Under the pieces are notes generated by a model. The model searched no databases. It was given only the letters and a program-made list of their open reading frames with translations, and was not told the origin of the DNA. Position numbers and translations under genes: made by a program. 64,000 nucleotides of DNA from the NCBI GenBank assembly GCA_020725545.1, contig DYEV01000019.1, forward strand, positions 1 to 64,000, written 5' to 3'. The stretch's first letter is position 1; each line of letters opens with the position of its first letter. Source of the DNA: Desulfobacca sp. (GTDB lineage: Bacteria > Desulfobacterota > Desulfobaccia > Desulfobaccales > Desulfobaccaceae). Positions 17,716 through 25,625 of the stretch are shown here, one piece after another.

Positions 17716-17781
17716 TTTGGTTTCTGTTGAAGGTCGTCTTTGATCGCGACAGGCCGTGTCCACTCGGGCACGCCAGCGCGG

Positions 17782-18357
17782 CTAATCGCTGGCCTGATTA
17801 AGCATTTGCAAACCCCGCAGCATGTACACCAGGCCGGAGGCTATGGTGAGGATGGCTGTAAGCCAGCAGCTGAGCATCAGGATCCAAAGAGGAAAGAACG
17901 CCACCTGCCGCCAGATGGCCAAAAAAACCGTTAAAATCTGCGCCGCCGTGGCCCATTTGCTGATCTGGGCCGGATCAATGCGAAAATTCACGGCGAAGAG
18001 CTTCAGGATAATAATCCCGCCGATGATCACCACATCCCGGCTGATGACCACCACGGTGAGCCAGGCCGGGATCTTGCCGAAGTAACCCAGCGTCAAGTAG
18101 CTGGCCGTCATCAGCAGCTTGTCGGCCAAGGGATCGAGCAAAGCCCCGAGAGGGGATTTTTGTTGGAAATTGCGGGCGATATAGCCGTCGGCCAGGTCGC
18201 TGAGACCCGCTATCAGGAAAACTACCAGGGCCCGCCCATAATTATTTTGCAGAAGGAAGATGACAAAGAGTGGCGTAGACAGGATCCGCACCATGGTGAT
18301 GAGGTTGGGGATGGTGAGGGGCGAATTGACCACAGGAACGTCGGCTGCCAAAAGCAT
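17782..18357 (-). CDS. pgsA: CDP-alcohol phosphatidyltransferase (phosphatidylglycerophosphate synthase-like)
   Basis: Membrane enzyme of phospholipid synthesis, likely CDP-diacylglycerol + glycerol-3-phosphate to phosphatidylglycerophosphate; 191 aa. The family signature DG-x2-AR-x8-G-x3-D-x3-D is complete (DLADGYIAR ... GALLDPLAD). About five membrane helices follow. I chose the ATG at 18357 because AAGGA sits correctly before it; an in-frame start 39 nt upstream has no ribosome-binding site. Its position 67 bp from miaA on the same strand suggests co-transcription. Substrate assignment within the family is by length and context. Confidence 0.85.
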   Translation of the reverse strand: MLLAADVPVVNSPLTIPNLITMVRILSTPLFVIFLLQNNYGRALVVFLIAGLSDLADGYIARNFQQKSPLGALLDPLADKLLMTASYLTLGYFGKIPAWLTVVVISRDVVIIGGIIILKLFAVNFRIDPAQISKWATAAQILTVFLAIWRQVAFFPLWILMLSCWLTAILTIASGLVYMLRGLQMLNQASD

Positions 18358-18423
18358 GCTTCCTTCAGGAACAAAATTTTCCCACAAATATATCACATTC
18401 TTGGCTGCAAGGGAATGCCGGGC

Positions 18424-19377
18424 TCATCTTGGCGGTTGGAGTGAGCTGGCGAAAAAATGGCTCAGGAGGGCGATAGCCTGATCGACCTGGTCCGGGGCCA
18501 GCCACTGGACTGTGGGATCGGCCCGGAACCAGGTGAGCTGGCGTTTGGCATAGCGGCGGGTATCCCGCTGCAGTTGGGCCACCATTTCATCCCAGGCAAG
18601 CCGGCCGTCGAGATAGGCGGAAACGTGGCGATATCCCAAGGATTGCATGGGCTTGAGGTCGGCGGGGTAGCGGCGCCGCAGGTCCTGGACCTCAGCCACC
18701 AACCCCTGGGCCAACATGGCCGCCACCCGGGCCTCGATGCGGGCGTAGAGCTCTTCCCGGGGGCGGTTCAGGGCGATGACCAAGGGGCGATAAGGACGGT
18801 CGGCAAAGCGATGGGCCTGCTGCTGCTCGGAGAGTTTTCGGCCGCCGGCGGCGATAACTTCCAGGGCTCGCAGGATGCGGAAGGTATCGTGGGGGTGGAG
18901 GCGGGCCGCAGTGGCCGGGTCCAACCGGCAGAGCCGGTCATACAAGGCCGGCAGACCCTGAGCCTGCAATTCCTCCTGGAGCTGCTGCCGGGCCGTCTCA
19001 TCCTGAACACCATCGTCACAGATGCCGTGGAGCAGAACCCGGATATAGAGGCCGGTACCGCCGACGACCAGGGGGTGAATCCCTTGCTGGTGCAGGTCCG
19101 CCAACACCTGGCGGCCTAACCGGTAATAGGCGGCTGCGTCGAAGTCCTGATCCGGAAAAACCACGTCCAGCAGGTGATGGGGCACCAAAGCCCGCTCCTC
19201 CCAAGTGGGTTTGGCGGTGCCGATGTCCAGTTCCCGATAAACCTGCAGGGAATCGGCATTGACAATGTGGGCCCCCAACTCCTGGGCCAAGCGGATGGCC
19301 AGGGCGGTCTTGCCCACACCCGTGGGGCCCGTGAGCACGGCGACGGCGGGGCGGTCAGGGGATGGCTTGGTCGTCAA
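18424..19377 (-). CDS. miaA: tRNA dimethylallyltransferase MiaA
   Basis: Transfers dimethylallyl to A37 of tRNAs reading codons that begin with U; ~317 aa. The P-loop LTGPTGVGKTALA, the NADSLQVYRELDIGTAKP motif, DVVFPDQDFDAA and the VVGGTGLYIRVLL motif are all typical. I favour the TTG at 19377, which has a strong GGAGGGG site five bases upstream and gives the usual length. An ATG at 19440 is possible but adds 21 residues of low similarity and lacks a ribosome-binding site. Likely co-transcribed with pgsA. Confidence 0.93.
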   Translation of the reverse strand: MTTKPSPDRPAVAVLTGPTGVGKTALAIRLAQELGAHIVNADSLQVYRELDIGTAKPTWEERALVPHHLLDVVFPDQDFDAAAYYRLGRQVLADLHQQGIHPLVVGGTGLYIRVLLHGICDDGVQDETARQQLQEELQAQGLPALYDRLCRLDPATAARLHPHDTFRILRALEVIAAGGRKLSEQQQAHRFADRPYRPLVIALNRPREELYARIEARVAAMLAQGLVAEVQDLRRRYPADLKPMQSLGYRHVSAYLDGRLAWDEMVAQLQRDTRRYAKRQLTWFRADPTVQWLAPDQVDQAIALLSHFFASSLQPPR

Positions 19378-19529
19378 CTTCCCCTCCGTTGGCGCCGGTG
19401 GCCGGCATGATGAGAACCTTACCGACCAGAGGCATATCAAAAAAAGGCCTTTTTACAGAAAAGCTTTGGCAGTGAGCCTGGGCGGTGACATCGGCCAGCC
19501 CGATTTGCTGTTAAGAAAAATAAACATAA

Positions 19530-19547
19530 TGTTCAATAAATTGAACA
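19530..19547. promoter_or_regulatory. Perfect palindrome upstream of a sigma54 promoter (possible activator site)
   Basis: TGTTCAAT-AA-ATTGAACA, perfect 8-bp arms, 63 bp upstream of the -24 element of the PEP-CTERM gene promoter. Distance and symmetry suit a sigma54 enhancer-binding protein. The sequence and position are seen; the function is inferred. Confidence 0.5.
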
Positions 19548-19610
19548 AAAAGCGGCCCAATATATCAGTTTAAAAAGACAGATTACTGTAATTTATATGC
19601 GTTATTATAA

Positions 19611-19626
19611 TGGCATATGTTTTGCA
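19611..19626 (+). promoter_or_regulatory. Sigma54 (-24/-12) promoter of the PEP-CTERM gene
   Basis: TGGCATATGTTTTGCA contains GG-N10-GC exactly, matching the TGGCAY-N5-TTGCW consensus. Transcription would start near 19636, about 50 nt before the ATG at 19685. PEP-CTERM genes in other bacteria are known to be under RpoN and the PrsK/PrsR two-component system, which fits. Confidence 0.75.
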
Positions 19627-19684
19627 TACTTAAATTAGTCGAAAAGGCATTTTTTCGGTGAACCAGATGGAGAGGAGGATCCAG

Positions 19685-20518
19685 ATGCGAAGATTCAAGT
19701 TCATAGCATTCGTACTGGCAGTCATGCTGCTGCCTGCCATACCGGGAGCCTGGGCCGCCAATACCGTTCAGGATTTTGACAACCCCGGCACCAACTACAC
19801 CCTTTTCCGACATTATGGCAGTACCTCGGCCTCAGTGCTATCTGGGGGTCCCAGTGGCAACTTTTTGCGTCTCAACTATGCCGGGGTTGGTTACACCCTC
19901 AACACCGTTGCCTTTGATCGGACCCATGTTGGGCCGGCCCAAAAAATTAGCGCAAATTTTGATTTCCGCATGTATGGCGGCAGTCGGGCCGACGGCATCG
20001 GTTTTATTCTCCTGAATACAGCTCGCTATGGCATAAGCGGCGCCTCTCCCGTCGGCATCAGTGAAGAAGCCAATGCTAACGCCTCTCTGGGCATAGGTTT
20101 TGATATTTGGGATAATGGTGAATATGGCGGTAATAACCACTTGAGCCTCCATTACAACAGTGCCCTCCTGCAGAATTTTCCTTTAAGCGGTTTAGGTATA
20201 GATTTATGGAGCAACACAGAGATCCCTTTTAACCATGCCTTTATCGAAGTAGATCTGGTCAACGGTAAAGTGAGTGTGGCCTTGACGCCCCATGGCGGTT
20301 CGTCCATTCAGGTCATTGATAATTTTGCGGTACCCGGTCTTTCTCCTTATGAGGCCCGCGTCGCTTTCGGCGCCCGCACCGGCGGAGCCCACGCCAACCA
20401 TGACATCGACAACATTAATGTGGCTTTTGTGGTGGCACCGGTGCCGGTCCCGGGCACTGCCTGGCTTCTGGCCAGTGGCTTGCTGGGTCTGCTGGCTGTT
20501 TTGAGAAAAAGACGGTAA
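19685..20518 (+). CDS. PEP-CTERM-sorted L-type-lectin-like exported protein
   Basis: Exported, surface-sorted protein, ~278 aa. I chose the ATG at 19685 because AGGAGG precedes it by 7 nt. A signal peptide covers residues ~1-24 (MRRFKFIAFVLAVMLLP...AWA). The body resembles an L-type (legume/ConA-like) lectin fold: ADGIGFILLNT and SLGIGFDIWDN..GGNNHLSLHYN are the usual strand signatures. The C-terminus is a PEP-CTERM anchor: VPVPGTAWLLASGLLGLLA followed by the basic tail RKRR. An exosortase would cut it for attachment to, or release at, the cell surface or exopolysaccharide matrix; no exosortase gene is in the window. Driven by the sigma54 promoter upstream. Confidence 0.88.
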   Translation: MRRFKFIAFVLAVMLLPAIPGAWAANTVQDFDNPGTNYTLFRHYGSTSASVLSGGPSGNFLRLNYAGVGYTLNTVAFDRTHVGPAQKISANFDFRMYGGSRADGIGFILLNTARYGISGASPVGISEEANANASLGIGFDIWDNGEYGGNNHLSLHYNSALLQNFPLSGLGIDLWSNTEIPFNHAFIEVDLVNGKVSVALTPHGGSSIQVIDNFAVPGLSPYEARVAFGARTGGAHANHDIDNINVAFVVAPVPVPGTAWLLASGLLGLLAVLRKRR

Positions 20519-20547
20519 TCCCTTTTCTGGCCCCATGTCTACTGCTT

Positions 20548-20577
20548 GGCGGGACGGCTGGCTGGCGCCGTCCCGCC
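20548..20577 (+). terminator. Strong hairpin, probable terminator of the PEP-CTERM gene
   Basis: GGCGGGACGGC (20548-20558) pairs perfectly with GCCGTCCCGCC (20567-20577), 8-nt loop, 29 nt after the stop codon. No U-tract follows, so termination may be imperfect or the hairpin may protect the mRNA 3' end. Confidence 0.55.
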
Positions 20578-20676
20578 TGCGTCAACCACATGCCCACCGG
20601 ATTATCTTCCAGAGCCGCTGCAACCAATGCATAGCTGGCGCTGCTCAAAAAAGGTAAGTTTTCTTAATTTGCTCAA

Positions 20677-20778
20677 ATTAGGCGATTTGTAGTCGCAATC
20701 TTTAGATTGCCCGAAGTTGCTGCTACCAAGCGGTCGTTCTGAGCGCCGGCTAAAGCCTGCGGCTACCAAGCGATTTCT
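20677..20778 (-). repeat. ~103-bp dispersed repeat with terminal inverted repeats, copy B
   Basis: Reverse-complement match of the segment at 1749-1851, including the palindromes CAATCTTTAGATTG and (slightly diverged) the AGGCTTTAGCC hairpin. It sits between the PEP-CTERM gene terminator and the 3' end of the YkgJ-like gene. Confidence 0.8.
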
Positions 20779-20806
20779 GCAACAATCGCGCAATTGAGGT
20801 TACGGG

Positions 20807-21502
20807 CTAGCTGCCGAACACCGCCTCGCCGCGCAGCCAGCGGCGGATGTCTGCCGAATCCTCGCAAAAGAACAGCAGTACCTGGGCCAGATCCAGGGGG
20901 CCGGCCTGCAGGCTGAAGACTCGGCAGACCTGGGCCAGGCCGTGGCTGAGGGAGACGTAGACGATGTGGCGGTGGCTGTAGAAGGGCACCACGGGGCGCA
21001 GGGGATCGGCCAGTTCCTGGAAGCAGGCGGCCGCATTGAGGGAGTGCATGGCCCGGCAGACCAGGGGCCGGGCCTCATAGGCCAGGCAGCGGTGCTCATG
21101 GAGGAGCGGGCAGGGGTGCTGGCGCCGCTGAGCCGCCACCTGGGTTTTGCTCTGGCCGGCCCGCCGGGCCAGGGATTGCTCTGCCCGCTGGCCCAATGCC
21201 TGGCGACGTTCGGGAGGGAATCTGGCTTCCAGAAAACTGCCCAGGAAGAGGGCCTCAGGGGCGGTCAGCTCTATCTGATTGTGGCAGCAGGCATCGCAGC
21301 CCGGTTCGCAGGCGATCGGTTGGGGCAGGGGTTGGTCCGCTTCCAAGCGGGCCAAGCAATGGTCGGCGTAATAGATGGCGGTGCGGACCAGGTCCTGGAT
21401 CCGCTCGAGGGTCGGTTCGGAGCGGAGCAGTTCGATGGCCCCGGCCGCGAAGCGGGCGGCCAGTTCCGGATCCAGGAAGGGGTTGGCAGCCGGTTGAGAC
21501 AT
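20807..21502 (-). CDS. YkgJ-family cysteine-cluster protein
   Basis: Predicted Zn/Fe-binding protein of the YkgJ (CxxxCxxCC) family, 231 aa. Cysteines are arranged as CEPGCDACC near residue 75 and CPLL..RCLAYEARPLVCR near residues 130-155, the usual two clusters. A later CRVFS and FFC add possible ligands. Molecular role unknown; some members occur with Fe-S or metal-handling systems. I chose the ATG at 21502 (MSQPAAN...) because GGAGG precedes it. Last gene of a leftward group with the XXXCH-like protein, flavoredoxin and a sirtuin. Confidence 0.8.
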   Translation of the reverse strand: MSQPAANPFLDPELAARFAAGAIELLRSEPTLERIQDLVRTAIYYADHCLARLEADQPLPQPIACEPGCDACCHNQIELTAPEALFLGSFLEARFPPERRQALGQRAEQSLARRAGQSKTQVAAQRRQHPCPLLHEHRCLAYEARPLVCRAMHSLNAAACFQELADPLRPVVPFYSHRHIVYVSLSHGLAQVCRVFSLQAGPLDLAQVLLFFCEDSADIRRWLRGEAVFGS

Positions 21503-21551
21503 GGGGACCTCCATGGTGAGGGACAGAGACATTTACCGATCGTGCTGAGGG

Positions 21552-21605
21552 GACTGGGGTTGCAACTCCTGCCCCCGCTCCCAAATCCCCCCAACCCGTC
21601 AGAGG
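21552..21605 (+). repeat. Short copy of GC-rich repeat family B
   Basis: GGGGACTGGGGTTGCAACTCC, then CCCCCGCTCCCAAATCCCCC. A degraded copy of the G-rich/C-rich repeat, in the gap between two leftward genes. Confidence 0.45.
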
Positions 21606-22139
21606 TTATTTAAATTCCTTATGACAGCGGCTGAGGCTGGCCTGAATATCCGCCAATTCATGCTGGAACATGTCTGCTTGGCCGAGCCGGTGGGCCTGTT
21701 CCAGATTATGGACGTGGGACTGATAGAGGTCCATTTCGGCCTGCCACTCCGGGTCGGCCTGTTGGGCAAAGGCGTCGTTGTCCCGGAGGAAGTCGGCCAG
21801 CAGGGTGTCGTCGGGCAAGGTGCCGCCGGCCGCAGCTTTCTTGAGGGCCGTCCAGGACGCGGCCAGGCGCTTCTTGATCACCTGAAAGCTTTGGATCTGA
21901 GCGGCCAGGGCCTGCTGTTGGGAGGAGGCATAGCTGGCCATGGTGGAGAAACTGAGGCGGAGCTTGGCCACCAGCCGCCCTTTTTTCTCTTTGACCAGGA
22001 TTTCGGCGGCTGCCTGGGGCGGCAGTTTTTGGGTCAGGCCGGCCACCTGCAGCTCGCCCCGGCGGATCTGTTCCGCCAGGGAGCTCAGATAGTCGGCCAA
22101 CTCTTCCCGGGGGAACTGCCGTTCCCAACGTGCTTCCAT
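21606..22139 (-). CDS. Amphi-Trp/XXXCH-domain-like protein
   Basis: 177 aa, soluble. The N-terminal ~75 residues (FPREELADYLSSLAEQIRRG, then a basic amphipathic strand) resemble the small amphi-Trp domain. The C-terminus ends in a helix with a lone Cys-His pair (LSRCHKEFK), as in the XXXCH proteins of the GAK system described in deltaproteobacteria. The rest is alpha-helical and rich in Gln/Ala. The other GAK partners (HprK-like, ATP-grasp, CofD-like proteins) are not nearby. Function unknown; assignment rests on recall of these small families and is tentative. Confidence 0.55.
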   Translation of the reverse strand: MEARWERQFPREELADYLSSLAEQIRRGELQVAGLTQKLPPQAAAEILVKEKKGRLVAKLRLSFSTMASYASSQQQALAAQIQSFQVIKKRLAASWTALKKAAAGGTLPDDTLLADFLRDNDAFAQQADPEWQAEMDLYQSHVHNLEQAHRLGQADMFQHELADIQASLSRCHKEFK

Positions 22140-22166
22140 AAATATCCTTCCCGTAAACGGAGTTTT

Positions 22167-22739
22167 TTATTTCTTCAACTCTTTGCCGATGGCAAAGGCC
22201 GGGGCCAGAAAGGGGCCGGTGGCGTAATAGGCCATGCTGTCCATGGCAAAGCTGAAAGGCTTGATCTTGGTGATATCCGGAATGCCTTTGTCGGTGAGGT
22301 GGTCTTCGTCCACTTTAATGTCCAGGATTTCGCCGACAAAGAGGGTGTGAAGGCCGATTTCCAGGACATGGGTGACCTTGCACTCCAGGACCATGGGAAA
22401 TTCCTGGACATAAGGGGCCTCCACCAGATCACTGGCCACCGGGGTCAGGCCGGTGACCGCAAATTTGTCGGTATCCCGGCCGGAGGCGATGCCCACGTAA
22501 TCAGCCTCTTTGACCCGATCTGCCGGGGGGATGGAGATGGTGAAGGCCTTGCGGGCCGTGAGGTTGCCGTAGGTATAGGTGGCTTTGCGGAGGCAGATGG
22601 TGACGCTGGGCGGCTTGGAACAGCAGATGCCACCCCAGGCCACCGTGGCGATGTTGGGTTTCTTCTGGTCATCATAGGTGCCGACAATAAAGACGGGCAT
22701 GGGATAGAGAAATGTCTTGGCGCCGATGGACTTTTTCAT
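22167..22739 (-). CDS. Flavoredoxin / flavin reductase-like FMN-binding protein
   Basis: FMN-binding split-barrel protein, 190 aa, very like the flavoredoxin of sulfate reducers (MKKSIGAKTFLYPMPVFIVG, AWGGICCSKPP, RKATYTYGN, KEADYVGIASGRDTDKF). Flavoredoxin carries electrons in the thiosulfate/sulfur pathways of Desulfovibrio; the exact partner here is unknown. I chose the ATG at 22739 because GAGGAGG lies just upstream; the frame stays open further up without a good start. Co-directional with the sirtuin and the small exported protein upstream. Confidence 0.9.
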   Translation of the reverse strand: MKKSIGAKTFLYPMPVFIVGTYDDQKKPNIATVAWGGICCSKPPSVTICLRKATYTYGNLTARKAFTISIPPADRVKEADYVGIASGRDTDKFAVTGLTPVASDLVEAPYVQEFPMVLECKVTHVLEIGLHTLFVGEILDIKVDEDHLTDKGIPDITKIKPFSFAMDSMAYYATGPFLAPAFAIGKELKK

Positions 22740-22788
22740 GGCTACCTCCTCGAGTGGTTGAAAGTTTGGCAAATTTCCTTGGGGATAT

Positions 22789-23181
22789 TCAGGGTCTTTG
22801 TAAGACCTCTTGAAAATACAGTAATTCTCGTTGAAAAGTCCGGCGCTCGGCCACAAAGCGCTGGGCCGCGGCGGTATCGGGGATCTTTTTCACATCGATC
22901 TGGTCCAGAAGGACGCTATAGGCCAGGCATTCCTGGAGATAATCGTTGACCTTCTGGTGCCATTGTTTTTTGTCGGTCGCCGTGAGATTGGCATCGCCGG
23001 CGATTTTCTGCCAGTGGGTGATGTTGCGGCGCAGGTCTTTGGTATTTTCCTGGAGCTCAGCGCTGACCGCGGCCAGTTCCTGGAGGCTGTTTGATGAAGG
23101 GGCATCCTTGGCAGCCCCGGCACTGCCTGGAGCGGCGCTGAGCAAGGACAGACTGACAAAGAGAGCGATAAGATAGGTCAT
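22789..23181 (-). CDS. Small exported helical protein, 130 aa
   Basis: Not recognised. A signal peptide (MTYLIALFVSLSLLSAAPGS.AGA) is followed by a ~105-residue helical, Gln/Glu/Lys-rich domain with one cysteine (YLQECLAYS). It probably forms a small periplasmic helical bundle. It begins 7 nt after the sirtuin stop codon, so the two are almost certainly co-transcribed. The longer reading frame on the same strand is only a shadow of the sirtuin gene. Confidence 0.7.
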   Translation of the reverse strand: MTYLIALFVSLSLLSAAPGSAGAAKDAPSSNSLQELAAVSAELQENTKDLRRNITHWQKIAGDANLTATDKKQWHQKVNDYLQECLAYSVLLDQIDVKKIPDTAAAQRFVAERRTFQRELLYFQEVLQRP

Positions 23182-23188
23182 TTTCGCG

Positions 23189-23923
23189 TCACCCAGAGGC
23201 AGACAACAACTGGGGTACCAGGTCCCCGGCCTTGCCTTGCAGGGAAAGATCATAGAAGTCGGATTGGGGGGTCGGCTCCAGATTGATTTCAGCCACAAAA
23301 GCCCCCCGTTGTTTGGCCAGACGGCCCAGGGAGGCGGCCGGCTGGACCAATCCCGAGGTGCCGATGATAAGCATGAAATCACAGGTCTCGACGGCGGCGT
23401 AGGCGGCAGCCAGGACGGCAGGGTCCAGCATTTCGCCGAACCAGACGACATGCGGGCGCAGCAGGGCGCCGCAGGCCTGGCAGGTGGGCAGGGGCGGCAG
23501 GTCCAGACGCCGGTCTTCCCGGACCTGACCGCAGCCGGTGCAACGCAGGTGCCAGATATTGCCGTGAAGTTCGATGATCCGGCGGCTGCCAGCCAGGGCA
23601 TGGAGGCCATCGATATTTTGGGTGATCAGGGTGAACCGGGGCAAACGCGCCTCCAGAGCGGCCAGGGCCTGGTGGGCCGGGTTGGGCTGGAGGGGCGCCA
23701 GCAACTGCCGGCGCCATTGGTAAAACTCCCAGACCAGGCGAGGGTCGCGCCCGAAGGCCTGGGGGGTGGCCAGATCCATAGCCCGATAGTGGCGCCAGAG
23801 GCCGTCCTGGCCCCGGAACGTGGGGACGCCCGATTCCGCGGAGATGCCGGCGCCAGTGAGGACGACGAGGTCCTGGCCCTGTTGCAAACGGCTGCGGAGA
23901 ATCTGCAGATTAGTATCAGTCAC
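23189..23923 (-). CDS. Sirtuin-type NAD-dependent protein deacylase (Sir2/CobB), copy 2, class III features
   Basis: NAD-dependent lysine deacylase, 244 aa, GTG start. GAGISAESGVPTFRG, TQNIDGLH, the catalytic His in ELHGN, and zinc ligands CTGC / CQAC are present. The WEFYQWRR segment supplies Tyr-x-x-Arg, the pair that binds succinyl or malonyl groups in CobB and SIRT5. Desuccinylation/demalonylation is therefore likely in addition to deacetylation. It heads a leftward group with a small exported protein and flavoredoxin. It is not a recent duplicate of the sirtuin at 8201, as the two differ throughout. Confidence 0.93.
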   Translation of the reverse strand: MTDTNLQILRSRLQQGQDLVVLTGAGISAESGVPTFRGQDGLWRHYRAMDLATPQAFGRDPRLVWEFYQWRRQLLAPLQPNPAHQALAALEARLPRFTLITQNIDGLHALAGSRRIIELHGNIWHLRCTGCGQVREDRRLDLPPLPTCQACGALLRPHVVWFGEMLDPAVLAAAYAAVETCDFMLIIGTSGLVQPAASLGRLAKQRGAFVAEINLEPTPQSDFYDLSLQGKAGDLVPQLLSASG

Positions 23924-23961
23924 GGTTAGGCCTCACGGCGCCGGTGCGGTTCGTCCGGGCT

Positions 23962-24477
23962 TTAGCGGGACCAATAGACCCGGACGAATTTGTTCATGTG
24001 GGACCAGCGGAAATCCAGATTGCCTTTGTAGGCCCGATAGACCGCCTTGCCCAGGCGTTGGGCCAGCTTTTCGGTGGTGGTCTCGACGATGAGGCGATCA
24101 TTGCCTTCCCAGACCATCTGGATGACTCGATCCAACGGGCTTTTCTGGGAGACCCGGTCGGCCTCCCGGTTCAAGAGGGTGATGATCTCCTCCCGGTGGC
24201 CGGCCAGGAAGTCGCCTTCGAGGGTCAAGACGCCTTCATAATAGTGATCCTGGACCTTTTGGCAACCCGGACAGGTGACTCGGTTGGTGGTGTCTTTCTG
24301 AAAATTCTGGCGATACACCTCTTCGTCATAAAACCAGCTTTTGTTCTGATAAATGGCCTTACAGGTGGTGCAGATGGCCATTTCGGCGCGGCCGCCGGCC
24401 GGCAGGTAAGGATCGTCCACTTTACCGAATTTCTTGCCTTTTTCGCCGCTCCACTTCCGTTCTTTATATTTTTCCAT
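23962..24477 (-). CDS. BCAM0308-like zinc-ribbon protein
   Basis: 171 aa, soluble. A treble-clef/zinc-ribbon pair is visible: CTTCKAIYQ near residue 35 and CPGCQK near residue 70. A ~100-residue alpha/beta domain follows (DRLIVETTTEKLAQRLGKAVYRAYKG). It resembles the BCAM0308 family, found with anaerobic or redox gene clusters but without a defined biochemical role; the match is by recall. GGAGG lies 5 nt before the ATG at 24477. Transcribed leftward, ~40 nt before the sirtuin start. Confidence 0.65.
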   Translation of the reverse strand: MEKYKERKWSGEKGKKFGKVDDPYLPAGGRAEMAICTTCKAIYQNKSWFYDEEVYRQNFQKDTTNRVTCPGCQKVQDHYYEGVLTLEGDFLAGHREEIITLLNREADRVSQKSPLDRVIQMVWEGNDRLIVETTTEKLAQRLGKAVYRAYKGNLDFRWSHMNKFVRVYWSR

Positions 24478-24705
24478 ACCCACCTCCTGCTGGAATCTTG
24501 GCTGGCGGTAATTGTGGGGCTGCAGCAGGTTTTTCCTGTTATCAATGCTTGCTTCGGGCTCTCGCCGCGGTGGCCCGGTGTCGCACCCAACGCCAGTTTA
24601 GACTAACTGCTCATTATTTTCGCCAAATCACAGGGGAAATTCAAATGAAATGTGGCCGCTGAGGAGCAGGCCGAGCAAATAATTGTCACAACTCTCCCGG
24701 TTTTT

Positions 24706-24734
24706 TTGACTTCCCTGGTCGGTTGTGGTAAAAA
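24706..24734 (+). promoter_or_regulatory. Candidate sigma70 promoter for the hexuloisomerase gene
   Basis: TTGACT (24706-24711), 17-nt spacer, TAAAAA (24729-24734). The leader to the ATG at 24818 includes a small hairpin TCCGAG-GGAC-CTCGGA (24777-24792) just before the ribosome-binding site. Confidence 0.45.
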
Positions 24735-24817
24735 TATTCTTAATATCGGGAGTTTTGGCAGCTTTGACAGCCTTGATCCGAGGGACCTCGGACAGGGACC
24801 AACAAGGAGAACCGACC

Positions 24818-25426
24818 ATGTTCCCACAACACGCCATCGCTTCAGACCTTATGGAACTGCCGCCGCGAGACTTGACCTGGGCCTTGGACCAGATCGTCGG
24901 AGAGATCAGGCCGGTTTTGGGCCGCCTGGCGCCGGCTGAGGCCGAGACCTTTCTGCAGACACTGGAGGGAGCCCGGCGCATCTTTTGTTTCGGAGCCGGG
25001 CGTTCTGGTTTTATCCTGCGCACCTTCTGCATGCGGCTTATGCAGTTGGGCTTTACCGTCTACTATGTGGGCGAAACTATTACGCCGCGTATTCAGCCGG
25101 GAGATGTTCTGGTGACCATTTCCGGGTCGGGGGAGACGGGCCACACGTGTGGGCTGGTCCGCCAGGCCCACAGCCGCCAGGCGCGCACCGTGGCCCTGAC
25201 GGCGCACCGGGATTCAGCCATCGGGCGCTTGGCTGATCTTACCCTGGTAATCCCTGGCACCACCAAATTGACCCTGGATCAGGAAGAAGATTCACACCAA
25301 TGCCCGGGCAGCCTTTTTGAACAGGCTGCCTTTCTTTTTCTGGAGGCGGTGGTCCTGCTGCTGTTCAATCGGCGGCTGAACCGGGATCGAGAGCAGATGC
25401 TGGCCCGCCATGCTGATCTGGAGTGA
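24818..25426 (+). CDS. hxlB: 6-phospho-3-hexuloisomerase (SIS domain)
   Basis: Isomerises 3-hexulose-6-phosphate and fructose-6-phosphate; 202 aa. The SIS sugar-phosphate fold is clear: FGAGRSGFILRTFCMRLMQLGF, YYVGETITP and ISGSGET, with a Glu-Glu-Asp-Ser-His stretch near the C-terminus as in PHI enzymes. I chose the ATG at 24818 because AAGGAG precedes it; the frame is open further up. Together with the hexulose-phosphate synthase 264 bp downstream it forms a ribulose monophosphate pair, for formaldehyde fixation or, in reverse, pentose phosphate formation. Confidence 0.9.
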   Translation: MFPQHAIASDLMELPPRDLTWALDQIVGEIRPVLGRLAPAEAETFLQTLEGARRIFCFGAGRSGFILRTFCMRLMQLGFTVYYVGETITPRIQPGDVLVTISGSGETGHTCGLVRQAHSRQARTVALTAHRDSAIGRLADLTLVIPGTTKLTLDQEEDSHQCPGSLFEQAAFLFLEAVVLLLFNRRLNRDREQMLARHADLE

Positions 25427-25625
25427 GGGCTCGCGCCGACAGGAATGTCGGCGCGACGAAATGATAACTTTATTTTCTCGGCAAGTCCCATGAGTTATAA
25501 AAGTGACCCGCGGGGCCGGAAAACTTCGGCTGGCGGCGGGTGGCCAGGCTGGGCGGACCCACCGGCCTGCCCCACTGAAAAAAGACTTTTTCCTGAAACC
25601 GAAAACTGGAAACTTATTTTCTTAT

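Noticed and set aside
23189-23610. Extended frame joining the small exported protein to the sirtuin region (273 aa)
   Set aside because: The upstream part is only an alternative reading of the sirtuin gene. A signal peptide begins exactly at the ATG at 23181.
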